DNA of 64,000 nt from Maratus speciosus (GCA_963932465.1 OZ010788.1:669436484-669500483), one strand, 5' to 3'; shown: positions 11,281 to 23,209, counted from the first letter of the stretch. Numbers and translations: made by a program. The notes: a model not told the origin generated them from the letters alone.

Positions 11281-11327
11281 CTGATGAGGCTATGCGATGA
11301 CATAGCGAAACGTTTACTTTGTACGTT
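11281..11327 (+). ncRNA. Hammerhead-ribozyme-like motif
   Basis: The core CTGATGA (11281-11287) is followed by a 6-bp stem II (GCTATG/CATAGC, loop CGATGA), then GAAA (11307-11310) and a 4-bp stem III (ACGT 11310-11313 with ACGT 11323-11326). An alternative stem III partner ACGT lies upstream near 11252. One extra unpaired G sits between the core and stem II, and stem I is weak, so this copy may be inactive. Hammerheads with short stem III are known from Penelope-like elements, and this one lies just after a GIY-YIG remnant. Confidence 0.55.
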
Positions 11328-11527
11328 TTTGATTTTAATTAAATGTTGTTATGTACATACTTTCATTTAATTGGATTTTAAATGTATTCAAGTCTGTCTA
11401 ATGTTACATAATTAGTTTAACTAATAAGAACATTAAGAATTAAATATTTACAAAACATTAAAAATTTTTAACCCTCACAGTATTGTTCCGATTTTTGTTT
11501 TTATGAATAATACAAATACACAATTTA

Positions 11528-12100
11528 GGGGAGACCGGGGGAATGGCGCCACTCGGAGTTATGCCGCCATCCCGCCTAGTTTAAAAACTAACGGCAGTTT
11601 GAGATAGTGAATGCGCCTGCACTATAGCGGCCAACAAAAGAAACAGTGCCTATCGTGAGAGTGATTTTGTTGTACGTCGTTCGTTTGTTCTAGTGAAAAA
11701 TTTGGTTTTCATCTAGTTGCTTCTTTTCTTGAAGCTTCAGAAAAGTAGAGGTAAACACCTTTTATTGTACCATTGGGTACTTAAGATAATATTATCCGTA
11801 ATCTACATGCATTCACGGACATTTTGATGCTTATAGTTGAACAAGTTTGGTTCTTTCAGCTTTGCTGAGGTATTTCTGCTATATTGTTCTCTCGATGTAA
11901 TGCCGCCACCATGGCAAACACTAAAAAACATGACATTTTTACAACACAAAGTACTGTTCATATCGCGCTGAAACTCGATCACAGTCCAATGTGTTGTAGC
12001 TTTCTTTGGTTTCTTGAAACAAAAGAAATAAGAAGATAAACATGAAAAATAACAGTGGTTGCGTAAAATTAACAGCACAAACTGCTGGAAAATCTACAGT

Positions 12101-12136
<36 letters not shown>

Positions 12137-12562
12137 GTGAAGGGTGACTTTTGCAATTCGAATTAAATTGTAAGCATAGCGCATTAATAAATCTAGCTTA
12201 AGGAACATTGTAATTATTCATTATTATTCTAAATTACATTATTACTGCTTCTTTCTAAATATTTTTAGTAGGTTATGTGTTTCCTAATATCCATTTTATG
12301 TTTTTATTACGTCATTAAAGAGCGGCGTCATTACCCGATATAGTGGCGGAATTATCCCAGTATCCTGATTAATCCCGCCACTCTACAGAGGTTAAAAAGA
12401 ATTTTTTTTATGTGTTCTTACTTTATAGTTATGATTACGGTTAAATTTATACAGATACTAAAGATCATGATTCAGCTTTAGAATTTTTACTATTAAAAAA
12501 ACTTTTTTTAAATAAAAAAAATTTAAATTCCCTTAAGGTGTCGCCATTCCCCCGGTCTCCCC
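11528..12562. mobile_element. GGGGAGACC-ended MITE, copy 1 (1.03 kb)
   Basis: The ends GGGGAGACCGGGGGAATG and its complement are flanked by TA (11526-11527, 12563-12564). Motifs of type atgccgcca, or the complement tggcggaat, recur near both ends and inside. A second copy lies at 26448-27268. The long T run at about 12102-12133 is a local expansion absent from copy 2. Open frames here are shadows. Confidence 0.75.
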
Positions 12563-12564
12563 TA

Positions 12565-13854
12565 AATCTAAAACATCGTAATTGACTTTGAAATATAACG
12601 TTTCAACTAAATTAAGTATTATTCTAAATTTTAATACATCCAACCTGCATGGGGAATCATGTAATCACTATTTTAATTTATTAGTATTGTATGGGATGAA
12701 ATACATGTGAACAAATGCAGCTGTAGCTTTCGGTTGAAAGAAAAAGCAAACATCTCTCCTATGTTTTAATTTAAAACTTTCATAAAAAAAACTAAAGCAA
12801 AGACAGTTTTACTTCAAAAATTTAAACTTAAGGATGTAAAGTACTTTAAAAAGATGTTAGATGATTGCATATCTATTAACTTTTTTTCTCTCTAATAAAA
12901 TCTTGTAATACTAAAACGATCTATCATAAATGACTATGGAAATACATTAATCATTTTACTTAAATCTCAGTTTTGAACTTTTATTTCTGAAAATGAAAAT
13001 CTTTCAGCATCTTAATTTAAGCTTCAAAAGTATGATTTTTTTTCCTGAAATTTTTATTTGACGAATAATTATAAAATTTAAAAACTGAACATTAAAATAA
13101 GAAACACGCAATAGAAATAAAATAAGACATTTTATTAATAAATATATTTAGATGTATCTACAATGATTTGAATTCAGAGCTGTGTATGACAGACTCTTCA
13201 AAACTTTATATGCTGCGTTATGTGTCTACAAGCATAATTTAATGTACAAATGCACATGTTATAAATAAGAAATAGACTTTTATAATTTCCTTTATTTTTG
13301 CTCATCTGAGGATTAAAAATTATAACTACGATTCTTTTCCCCCTTTAATGTGAAAAAAATAAAACAGAAATTTAAAAACATATCGCTATTTATATTTTAA
13401 AATTTGTTTAAATATTTAATGGTTACTATTAAGTTACATAAAATTATGAAATTGATACATTTCACCGCTAATATCTTAAATTTAAATACACTTTTCAGCT
13501 TTCTATAAAAACAATTACATTCTTCTTAGTTTAAGCATTACACATTTTTATTTAATAGATTTTGATCGCTATTTATTACACCAAATTTAATCGAAATATT
13601 AAAAAAGTCACAAAATGCATTTTAGAGTTATAACTAAAATAACTATTATTGATATTTCAAAATCCTTTTACTATTTTTTTAAATGTTCAAATACTTTTCA
13701 ATACTTTTTCCCGAACTTATGTAAACTCTTCCCCATTTAACCGTTTCGACTACAGACGATTTTTACATTGTATTTGTACAACTAATTAAAAAAAAATAGT
13801 GTCATTCTTTAGTTTCTAACTAGTTATTAAATACGAAGACATTTTTAACCCCTT
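12565..13854. other. AT-rich spacer
   Basis: No repeat partner, coding motif or RNA structure was recognised in this stretch. Confidence 0.45.
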
Positions 13855-13858
13855 GGCG

Positions 13859-14060
13859 AAGAGCGTCTTTTAAAGATTTTTTAATCTTTAATCACCAGTT
13901 TTTTAAAGGAGAAAAATTTGACTAATTGAATCCGGAAAATGCTCGGATTAAATAAGACAAAATTTACAATAAAAATTTACTGGTGAGAATACCCCCCCCC
14001 CCCCCCCCCGATTCTGATCATCTTACGCGGCACAAATATCGGTCGCTCGTCCCCACGGGG
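13859..14060. mobile_element. TTAA MITE (CCCCTT ends), copy 1
   Basis: The left flank is TTAA (13855-13858); the right flank is TTAT, apparently mutated. The sequence aligns along its length with the reverse complement of 50036-50222 (shared tttactggtgagaata and gccggtcgctcgt-like ends). A C run at about 13991-14009 occupies the place of a short CCCC in the other copy. Confidence 0.65.
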
Positions 14061-14903
14061 TTATGCATGCAGATAACAAAAAGAACCGTAATTTTCATCG
14101 TATGAGCCACGGATCAAATAAACCTGTTTTCTACCACAACGTTTCTTTAACAAAATGTAATATTTCTAAGTACTAATTATTTTAATCTATTAATAAAATA
14201 ATTCTCATGTGAAACACTTATTTTAACCGTGGAAACGTTCATCAAAAAACGCTGGGCATTACGGCAATTAAGGGATTGTACAATGTACACTGCAAGGACT
14301 ATAGCAACACTATTTCAGATTTAAAAAATCCTGTTTAATATTTAAACGGCATAATTTTTACTTCCTTTATTTAGTTTTTTAATATTATTCTACGATTAAA
14401 TAAGGAAAGATCTTCGGTACTTATTTGTTATAGCGGCCCGCACAGTTATGCCAAGATCATCGCAAAGCTTGTATATGCATCATATACACATTATATATTT
14501 GGTTCATTCAATTTAAATTACAATTCAGCTAATCTCTATATTATAGAATTTCATCTTAGATTTCAGCTACCAACATTTTCTAACATTAATGGTGCATTCT
14601 TTTTTTGGATTCTACTGGTTTGATTACTACGAGGTTTGCTTTCCTCAATTTGATTTTCGATTGTCTCCTGCACGAGCGGAGCACTTCTGGCACATGCTGC
14701 CTTAGGTAGCGGGGACCCAGGTTACAGGTTCGTTCGGAAAGAAGTTTGTTGAGAACACACTAGACGCTGAGGAAGACAAGGGAAGGGGGCTCCGAAATTA
14801 GGTTCATTTAAAAGAATTTCAAAATATATAATAATCATGCAAACTTGAGTTTTGTTCAAGGTTGTTATTTACGGACCCCTGGCAGCGCTGGGCGGGTCTG
14901 CCA

Positions 14904-14952
<49 letters not shown>

Positions 14953-15022
14953 CATACTTATACATAACTAGAGTATATATATATAAATACTCCAAACGCT
15001 CATATGTGCCATATACGTCTTT
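14061..15022. other. Spacer with a (TA)n microsatellite
   Basis: A (TA)n tract spans roughly 14905-14947 and explains the tyrosine/isoleucine-rich open frames on both strands. The segment near 14428 (gttatagcggccc) resembles the complement of 17430-17445. Nothing else was recognised. Confidence 0.5.
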
Positions 15023-15024
15023 AT

Positions 15025-16116
15025 ACAGGGTGTTTCCTAAAAGGTGGACAAAACTTGAGGTGATAGCATACATCCAAAAAGGCAACTTTCGTCAAGGAAT
15101 GAGTGGTCGAAATTAAAGCGCAAACTTGCTAGAGGACGTCGAGGGTGATATTATACCAGACAAAAACACACAAAGAACGATTAAATGGCAAAAAAAAAGG
15201 TGGGAAACCGCTATCCATACAATCGTTGAGCCTCTGAGCCATTTCTATTTTCGTATATAGAATGCATATGAGCCTTTTCCTTATAAGTAAAAGGCAACAT
15301 TTTCTGATACGTTTCTACTGCGATTGACATATACTAACTCGGATCAGCAGCTTTTATGTATTAATCCTTTATGTACTGAATTATGAATTTATGAAAATTT
15401 TATCTTCTAAAGCATTATTCGTGGACATTTTAAACTACAGTAGAAGATTTACATAATCATTTAATAAATTTTAGAAAAAATTTAGAAGGATTAATTAAAT
15501 TTGAATTTATAATGATTTTGTGCACTATTTATAACCCCACTCAAATCTTTTATTTTAAAAATTTTTCTTAGTATTTTGTAGAATTAGGAAATGTACAGAT
15601 ATAATGTTCTTACAATAAAAATATTTCCGAATTGAAAAATTACCCCCCCTCCCCCCCAAAAAACCAAGAAAGCTGAAAAGATGCAAAGGCAGAAAATATC
15701 ATCCTTTTTAAAAAATATTTTTGTTTTGTGTAACCCATAATGCTTTTGGAACAAAATAAATTAATGTATCTATAGCTCATTCTAAACTGTATTAAAACTA
15801 ATCGATGTATTAAATGAATTTTATAACAAGTTATTTTAATTATACTTATTAGTAGCATCAGTAGATAAAGGGTTAATTGAGGTGAAATTTTGAATACTCG
15901 TTCTTATTCTTCTACATATCACATTTGCTTGCCATTAGTGTCGTTCTTCCCCCGATAGCTCACAGCAGGAATGGAGTTTGACGGTAGCATGCACCAAGTT
16001 TCCAAATGCGCCCCTTTGCGTTTTATTTCCGACCATGCATTCTTCGATGGAAGTTATTTTTTTGGATGTGTACTATCACTCCTTGAAGTTTTGCCCATGT
16101 TTTATGAAACATCCTG
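15025..16116. mobile_element. Tc1/mariner-style MITE (CAGGGTGTTTCC ends)
   Basis: Inverted ends of roughly 80 bp begin CAGGGTGTTTCCTAAAAGG and, on the right reverse-complemented, CAGGATGTTTCATAAAA. TA flanks both (15023-15024, 16117-16118). It contains no transposase remnant that I can read, and a TTAA-type MITE (15365-15872) is nested inside it. Confidence 0.7.
15365..15872. mobile_element. TTAA MITE (CCCTTTATSTACTGA ends), copy 1
   Basis: TTAA flanks lie at 15361-15364 and 15873-15876. The ends are tcctttatgtactga and cagtagataaaggg. It is collinear with 39658-40209 and 40877-41406. An internal C tract sits at about 15644-15657. A shared minus-strand open frame (MSYRYINLFCSKSIMGYTKQ) persists in all three copies but has no known motif and is probably fortuitous. 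Confidence 0.75.
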
Positions 16117-16144
16117 TATACAGTCAATTTAAATACAATATATA

Positions 16145-17269
16145 TGGGTCATTCTCACAATCTTTTGACTTTCATGTCCCTGAATAATTTTTTATTAAAC
16201 ACACTTTTTTGTGTGTCTTTTATTTCATATACTGGGGAACATCCCAATGCATGATTGCACAACAATATTAACGAGATAAATAAGTTTTGGACGATGTTGG
16301 GGGTCCAAACAACTGGAAAACTCCTATACCGTCCCGTGTCCCTGATGCTGTTTTTTAAGTTTGGAGCTGTCTGGATAAAATTGTTTCAATAAAAATAATT
16401 CGATGTAATTCTTTTCTGAAACTGGAACTATTGTTTTATATAAATATGTAGCTAAAAATTAACCTGCACACATTTTTAGGGTTGTTATTTTTTTTTTACT
16501 CTGTCCCTGGGTTTTAGATTGCTTACCATCCCTCTCTAAAATTATACAGAAAATCACTTCAGTTGCAGCGACAGAATTTTTTTCAAGTTTTTGCTCATGC
16601 AGAAGTATGCTAGAGAAGGAATATCTAAAATTCCTTGACAGGAAATTTACTGCAGAATATAAATCAGCATTTAAATATCAATTTCAAGCACCGTGGCTTT
16701 ATGGGTAGTCTTACCGTCCCCAAGGTTTATTCCTGCACTTTTCGAGGTAAATTAAAAAAATAATAATTTAATCCAATGTTAACAACTGCTTCTAAAAATC
16801 AATGAAGATTGTGGCTATCACTTAGTCTTCACATGATTTTCCTAAAAATAGGTGGTAATTTTCCTTACCGTTCCATCCTTACCGTCTCTTTTTTTTACCA
16901 TTTCGTCCCTTTTTTTACCTTACCGTCCCTTCTTTAACACCCCTTTAAGACAATGTTATACAAAAATTCTGTATTAAAAGTACTACATTTGTATTATTCT
17001 TATTTGAATGTCCTGTGGGTACTATGCAAATTCATAATAAGTAAAAATTTAGAAGAATATAAAAAGTTATAGGGGTAAAATGGTAAGGAAAATTAAACTC
17101 GCAAGTTTAACTTAAACCTCAGTTAAATAAAAAAAAATTTCGGTGCTGACCCTTTTTTCTTTATTTTGAATCATTAAGGCATTCATCTATCAGATTAAAA
17201 TGTTATTTTAGCAAGTTTAATTTCGCCAGATTTTTTTCACCAAAAGTCAAAAGATTGTGAGAATGCCCC
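16145..17269. mobile_element. 1.1-kb MITE (GGGTCATTCTCAC ends) with iterated accgtcc motif
   Basis: The left end GGGTCATTCTCACAATCTTT faces a right end whose reverse complement begins GGGGCATTCTCACAATCTTT. TATA-like sequence lies on both sides. The interior repeats accgtccc, or close variants, at least six times (16330, 16710, 16867-16930). No coding region is visible. It starts about 28 bp after the preceding MITE. Confidence 0.7.
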
Positions 17270-18415
17270 ATATATACACATGCCCTATTTACGCGTCATA
17301 TAGGAGAATAACTGGGCCATAATCCTCACGAAATGATGATGTTATTTTAATGTTCTACATGCTTTATAATTTCGCGATAAATTCTGGTCGCTTGTCAAGG
17401 GGTCCCCTCGGGGCCGCTATAAGCTTCCCTCGGGGGCCGCTATAACCCAAAAGTACCAAACCTTGTATCAAATATTGTGGTAGAATTGTATTTGTAAGAC
17501 AAAATAATAAATCTAAACACCCGTATTATTATAAGGACCCCAGAGGCGAAAGGATTAATTACATTCTACAGATATTTTAGTAACTCAAAAAAAAAAAAAA
17601 ATATTGAAATAAAAAAAAAAAAATCTTATTCTAAAGAAAAATTCCGTACTATAAATTTCATTATAATGGAAAGAAAAAAAGTCAACTTTTTATGGTAACT
17701 AGTTATTCATTAATTATATACTTTTCTAAAGTACGAGACAAGTAATAAATTGACTACTGTTTATAAACCTGTTTATGAAAAAATATTTGCAATATCCTAG
17801 GCAGATAATGATCTATAATAAATTTTTAACATAATTTCGTAAAAATAACGTAGTAGATTAGACGTTTATTTTACGGTAAAATAAATAATGTTACTTTTTC
17901 ATTCTATACAAAAATTTAATAAATTATAAATATTGATTATTTTTAAACAAGGTAGTGTTCTGTATTCAGTATTATCGGACAAATTAATATAATTTTCGCA
18001 AATCCAGTAAACTTATTAATGTTTCAGAGAATATTTTAAATATTTAGCCTTACAAGTGATCTATCGATTTTGGTAAAAAGAAATGTATTGAAAATATACA
18101 TTTAATACATAAAAGAATTTCATGCATAAAATATGGCGTTTAAAATATTTTAAGTATGATTTGTATAGGACATATGACTTGTATATACGATTAGATATGA
18201 CTTGTATAAGAGATAGAAGAAAATAAAAATTATGCTTCAAGCATACATTATGACATACTTTCCAACACATTGGAAATATTGAAAATGCTGTGAAAATGTC
18301 AGTTTGATATTTTGAGAAATGTCTTAATAATCAACTTGAGAAAACGCATAATGCGTTTGAAAACAATTTTCCAATTACCAACAATTCGAAAAATAACAGA
18401 ATTTGTGTATATATA
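17270..18415. other. Spacer with a short GC-rich patch
   Basis: At 17395-17450, ggggccgctataa occurs twice 21-29 bp apart, followed by an AT-rich stretch that ends near a ggattaatt sequence at 17550. It may be a decayed TTAA-type element, but the ends are not clear. The rest is featureless. Confidence 0.35.
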
Positions 18416-18518
18416 CTACGAGGGTGGTTCAATAATTATTGTCCCGAGTGTGTATAAAATATTTCTACTGTTATGGTTGATGTGGAACATTGAAACCTAA
18501 TGTCTTAGATGCCTATAT

Positions 18519-18678
18519 GATATAGCTACCAACCTTTACGCTTTCTTCCTACCACTAAAATTTTCTTGTAAATATTGCCTTATTTAATGGTCGAAATCTC
18601 ACAATTAAAAAAGGCGAAAATCTCTTCTAAATTTTAGTGGTAGCAAAAAAGCGTAAAGCTAGGCAGCTATGCTATATG
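18519..18678. mobile_element. 160-bp palindromic MITE
   Basis: Arms of about 45 bp: tatagctacc ... taccactaaaatttt on the left and aaattttagtggtagc ... gctatgctata on the right. It lies within the decayed mariner region. Confidence 0.6.
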
Positions 18679-18779
18679 CTCAATTTCAGAACCGTAGCTG
18701 CTGTATTAAAATATTTTTTTCATTTTAGGTGTGAGAGGTCGCACCTAGCTTGAAAGGGGTGCGGGAAAGGATGGTTTGG

Positions 18780-18987
18780 AGCTTATAGGTCTAGATTTGT
18801 GACAGTGGATGAGAAGTGTGTACTACATTATGATCCAGAGTTCAAACGACAGTAGGTACGTCTCATCCGCAGTCACAAATATATCACAGAACTTCTTCAG
18901 TTCTGGCCCCATAAGCCTATGACAGCCGCTATTTTTGTGTCTGTGCGTAGGCCTAATATCCAAGGGCCAGTGATATTCTTAGACTGG
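18780..18987 (+). pseudogene. mariner-type transposase relic
   Basis: The frame reads FVTVDEKCVLHYDPEFKRQ and then a stop. In mariner transposases the segment containing VDE holds the first catalytic aspartate and is followed by YDPE-KRQ. After shifts of phase, KPMTAAIFVSV and then IQGPVIFLDWPN can be read; these resemble the AIF and V-DWLP segments around the second catalytic aspartate. The relic has at least one stop and frameshifts, and lacks the N-terminal DNA-binding region. It passes without a break into the 37-bp minisatellite. The sequence acgagggtggttcaataa at 18419 may be the remnant of its left end. Confidence 0.7.
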
Positions 18988-19279
18988 CCTAACGTTCGAG
19001 GGCCGGTGTATGTTCTTAGACTGGCCTAACGTTCGAGGGCCGGTGTATGTTCTTAGACTGGCCTAACGTTCGAGGGCCGGTGTATGTTCTTAGACTGGCC
19101 TAACGTTCGAGGGCCGGTGTATGTTCTTAGACTGGCCTAACGTTAGAGGGCCGGTGTATGTTCTTAGACTGGCCTAACGTTCGAGGGCCGGTGTATGTTC
19201 TAAGACTGGCCTAACGTTCGACGGCCGGTGTATGTTCTTAGACTGGCCTAACGTTCGAGAGCCGGTGTATGTTCTTAGA
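18949..19279 (+). repeat. 37-bp minisatellite, eight units plus a 36-bp variant
   Basis: Unit starts (ctggcctaacgttcgag) fall at about 18984, 19021, 19058, 19095, 19132, 19169, 19206 and 19243, exactly 37 bp apart. Units are near identical with single substitutions. The first, divergent unit (18949-18984) is 36 bp and forms part of the readable mariner frame. Each unit contains inverted ggcc/gggcc blocks. Confidence 0.9.
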
Positions 19280-20298
19280 TTGTCAACCAACTACATCAAA
19301 AAGCACTTTCAATACTTTCTTATTAGCCGCATGCTAATGGTTAATTGCAAAAGATTTCACCATTTATAGCAAACGTTCTTTTTTTATTGTTTCACTATTT
19401 AAGCGTGTGGTTTGATTACATGTCTGTTAAATTAGTGTTTTGTTAATTTATTTGTGATGTTTTAGTTTCATTTAGTAATTTAATTAGAGAATATTACACT
19501 GAAACAAATGCTAAATTATTTATATTGTTTTAAATAATTGATTATCTTCGGTAATCAGATTGGATATCAATCTATAAGAATATAATCCCGTTTAAAAATA
19601 TTCATTTTTTAATTCATGTAAAATCACGAAATTCCGATACAGTTCTTCAAAGAAATGTATTTTTAAGGGTTAAATTTGAAATTGTGCGGTATTTAGATGT
19701 AAAAAATTTGAGATAAAATTAAATTATTTGTTGAGGTCGCTCCCTCCTTAGGTATGACGTCAGCATTACTTGCACCCCCTTTTTTTTAATTTATAATTTA
19801 GGTAACGAACTCATTAACTTAATCTGCATTCTATAAAAATGTATCACCGTGTAAAGATAAACAGCAGGGATTATTTTAATCAAATTTAAAATACATCAGA
19901 GTAAAAGTCAATTTTTGAATAACAAATGAAAAACTTTAAAGCGGTTTTAAGACGTAGAAAATTAACTGCGCCGAAGAAGTCAATTAAAATTTTATGGAAC
20001 GATGTACATACATTAAAACATTTCACCGAATCAGACTTTAAGCAAACACATTTAATATCTCCAAGCATATTAATTTTTAAACGCCTTTATTAAGTTTCAT
20101 AGTAAATGACTTTTTTATGCGTAATAAGTTTGTAAACAACTTTAGCAGCTTAGAAGAAAAAGGTTGCGAGATTGCTTGAAAATGTAAGCGAAAGGTTTTG
20201 CATCTAATAAAATTTTGTATGGAATAATTATACCACGTAAACGAGTTTAAAAATGGCCATTTTCGTTCTATTTATATCCAAATTTGATATTTCAATCT
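19280..20298. other. AT-rich spacer
   Basis: No coding, RNA or repeat signal was recognised between the minisatellite and the next inverted-repeat element. Confidence 0.45.
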
Positions 20299-21051
20299 TA
20301 AAAGGTCTCAGGACTCTTAAAGTTGGGAAAAATTGAAAAAACAAAAGACCATTTTCAACATTTAATATCCTAAAATGTATTTGATTTTAAGACAGTTTTT
20401 ATTGGGATGAAAGATCTAAACATTTTCTTTCATTTCAAATATTTAAAATTTTTCAAGATGCAGAATTAGCATTTACAGGGGGCTCCAAACTGTCATACAT
20501 TTGACGAGCAGAAAATCGGTATAACAGATTACGCACAGGATCACAAAATAAATTTTGCAACTAGAAGGAAAATGTTGGTACCTACTTACACTTCAGATTG
20601 TAATAATTATCCTGAACCTAAATAAATTTGTATTTAAAGCATTTTTATATTTTTAAAACAAAGTTGTATTTAGCTAATACAAAATTTAGAAAATTTCAAC
20701 AATACAATCACCTAAAAAAATATATATATTTTTTAACAATAAAAAAAAATTTAGATTCCGTTTATACAGACTAACATGAAACATTTGTTTTGAAAATTTC
20801 GGGGGAAAATATTCAGAAGTTTTTGAGATATCGTGTGCCCAAAAACGTCATTGGAGGAAAATGACTTCAAAGTTTCGTAAATATCGCTTCAGCTATTGGG
20901 CGGGTATAATTCTAAAAGCTATAACTTCTGTTCTAATGGGAATTTTAAGGAAATATTAATATGAAAGTGTTTAGAAATGATAGGAGTTTAACGTCTAAAA
21001 AATTAAAATTTCGAAACTTTTAAAGCTTTAAGAGTCCTGAGATTCCTTAAA
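20299..21051. mobile_element. Possible 750-bp inverted-repeat element
   Basis: The left end aaggtctcaggactcttaaa and the right end ctttaagagtcctgagattc are inverted over about 22 bp with few differences. No clear target duplication was seen. The interior is AT-rich and non-coding. Confidence 0.45.
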
Positions 21052-21433
21052 TTACTTGATGAAAAAAATAGCAATTTTTCTGAATTCGAAAATTGTAGAT
21101 TTTTTTTTTTTTTTTTTTTGGGGGGGGGGGGGAGTGGGGTGGAATTAAAAGTTCCTTATTACGATAATTTTTTTAAATAGAAACCATTGGAATAGCTTAG
21201 ATTAAGAGGATTTCGGAGAGTTATGGAAAGCGTTTTACTTTAAGGGGTCTTGTACCTTTTAAACACGTCGAAAATTAACGAAAAATTTAAAAGTTTGAAT
21301 TAATCTATCTTCAAAGCTTTTTTATGTATAAACATGAAATTTTGGATATAAGTTAAACAGATTGTGCTTTGTAATATGCTACCATTAGAAATTTATTAAC
21401 CCTTTGCAGAATTTGCGTATTGTTGAAATCAAA

Positions 21434-21472
<39 letters not shown>

Positions 21473-22320
21473 CATAAGTTATTGCGCGCATGATATCTTG
21501 AGAAAGTATGTATGGATTCGCATGAAATTCTGTAAGAATACTAATCATATATGTGTGTTTAAAATGATCTACTCTTAGGCTAAAATTATTTCATTAACTA
21601 TATAAAAAAAAAATTTCGTAAAAAAAATAAAAAGTTTGTATTTTTAATGAATAAAAATAGTCATAACTAAAAATATTACCATTGTAAATACTTAAAAGTA
21701 GATCATTTTAAACACACATATTTGTTTAGTGTATTTACCAAATTTCATGATGATCCATACATACTTTCTCAAGATATCATGCGCGCAATGACTTATGAGG
21801 TAAAAAAAAGAGCTATTTTGATTTCAACAATACACAAATTCTGTAAAGGGTTAATAAATTTCTGTTGATAGTATATTACAAATCACAATCTGTTTAATCA
21901 ATAACCAAAATTTCATGTTTATACATAAAAAGGTTTTGAAGATAGACTAATTCAAACTTTGAATTTTTTCGTTAATTTTTGACGCGTTTAAAAGGTACAA
22001 GACCCCTTAAATAATATTACATATCATAACAGAATTACAAATGATTCAAAATATTGTGTAATGTTGAAACAAATTTGATAGTTTAATCTTAAATTACTTG
22101 AAGGGAAGTAAGGATTTTTCCAAATTAGAATTTTTTTTTTTTTTTTTTTGGGGGGGGGGGAGAGGGGAGGGGGTTTAAAATTTCTTATTACGATTATTTT
22201 TAAAACAATCCGTAAGAATATCACAGACTAAAAGGATTTCGAAATGTCAAGAAAATTTTATACAAAATATACGTATATCATAAGAATTACAAAAGATAAA
22301 AAAAAAAAGTGTGATATTGA
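21052..22320 (+). repeat. Tandem duplication split by a foldback element
   Basis: Unit A (21052-21240 continued at 22010-22088) and unit B (from about 22089) share order and phrases: ttacttga, a T tract followed by a G tract, ccttattacgat, aggatttcg, then atatcata and agaattacaaa. The homopolymer joints near 21097-21132 and 22131-22160 are locally expanded. Confidence 0.55.
21243..22007. mobile_element. Foldback MITE with 330-bp arms
   Basis: Terminal sequence AGGGGTCTTGTACCTTTTAA is repeated inverted at the right end, and TA flanks both sides (21241-21242, 22008-22009). Arms 21243-21585 and about 21687-22007 are complementary almost throughout, including a catacatactttctc/gcgcgcat region. 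A 30-base T run in the left arm corresponds to only eight A in the right arm. Unit B of the surrounding tandem duplication lacks the insertion. Confidence 0.8.
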
Positions 22321-23209
22321 AATAACTAGATTTATTTATTTATCCTGTTGATCCTTGTAAATCTGGGATAAACCCGGAGTAAAGGATTTAGGATACCACT
22401 TTTTCCATGTAATATTCGTCTTATTTAATCGCAGAATTCTGAGATTGTATAAGGCGAATATTATACAAAATGTGCTATATAAAATCCACTACAGTTTAGA
22501 CCATCAGTATTTTTAAAAAGTCTAAATCGATAACGAATGCTAAATCATATCGAATGCTTTAACTAAACTTAATTTACAAATAAAAGCCAACATTAGTTAT
22601 TCTAATAAGGTTATATTTAAAAAGAAATCATATCGAATACTTTAAATTTAATTTACAGTTAAGAAGAGTTATTCTAATAGACTTATTCTAATAATGTTAA
22701 TTAAAAGCTTATGCTAATTAACGAATACACCCGCATAAACCATGGACAATTCTTTTAAATTTCTTGTTTGCATTTGAATATTTAATTATTTTTTTAGTAG
22801 GAAAGGCGAGGTTAATATTTAATCGGCCCCTTTTCTACTTTTGATTTCGGTTGCAGATTATTTTTATTTATTTTTCTGGTGTCACGTCTATTTCGGAACC
22901 GGTTTTGAAAGTTAACTCAGACTAAAAAAAAAGGTAAATAAATACCAGGTTAGAGATGGACTTCAGCTATCCTACGTAAAAAAATAGTTTAAAAACATAG
23001 AAATGTAAGCAAGAAATATGAAAAGTACGCTGCCATTGATTCAACAACTTACGCGTGATTAGCGTGCCCTAAAGCCTCCAGTAATAGATCGACCTCAAGA
23101 ATGTTCTGAAAAAGAAAACTAATAATATAAATTAAAAATCTTTACAAATATTGATATTTAAGCTAGACGTGTAAAAAGAACACTGTCATTGGTTCATCAT
23201 TACCTTGCG
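22321..23209. other. AT-rich spacer
   Basis: No gene or clear repeat partner was recognised in this stretch. Confidence 0.45.

Larger units (their letters stand above)
10917..11411 (+). mobile_element. Penelope-like retroelement 3' fragment
   Basis: The fragment is bracketed by an inverted repeat (ttatgaaacattagacag at the left; ctgtctaatgttacataa at the right, one mismatch). It contains, in order, a GIY-YIG endonuclease remnant, decayed coding sequence and a hammerhead-like motif. That order matches the 3' part of Penelope-like elements, which carry a reverse transcriptase followed by GIY-YIG and have hammerhead motifs in their terminal repeats. The reverse transcriptase is absent. Confidence 0.65.

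Noticed and set aside
14862..15116. Tyrosine/isoleucine-rich open frames on both strands
   Set aside because: Direct translation of the (TA)n microsatellite.
18949..19279. CRISPR-like array
   Set aside because: Units are head-to-tail without spacers; better explained as a minisatellite.
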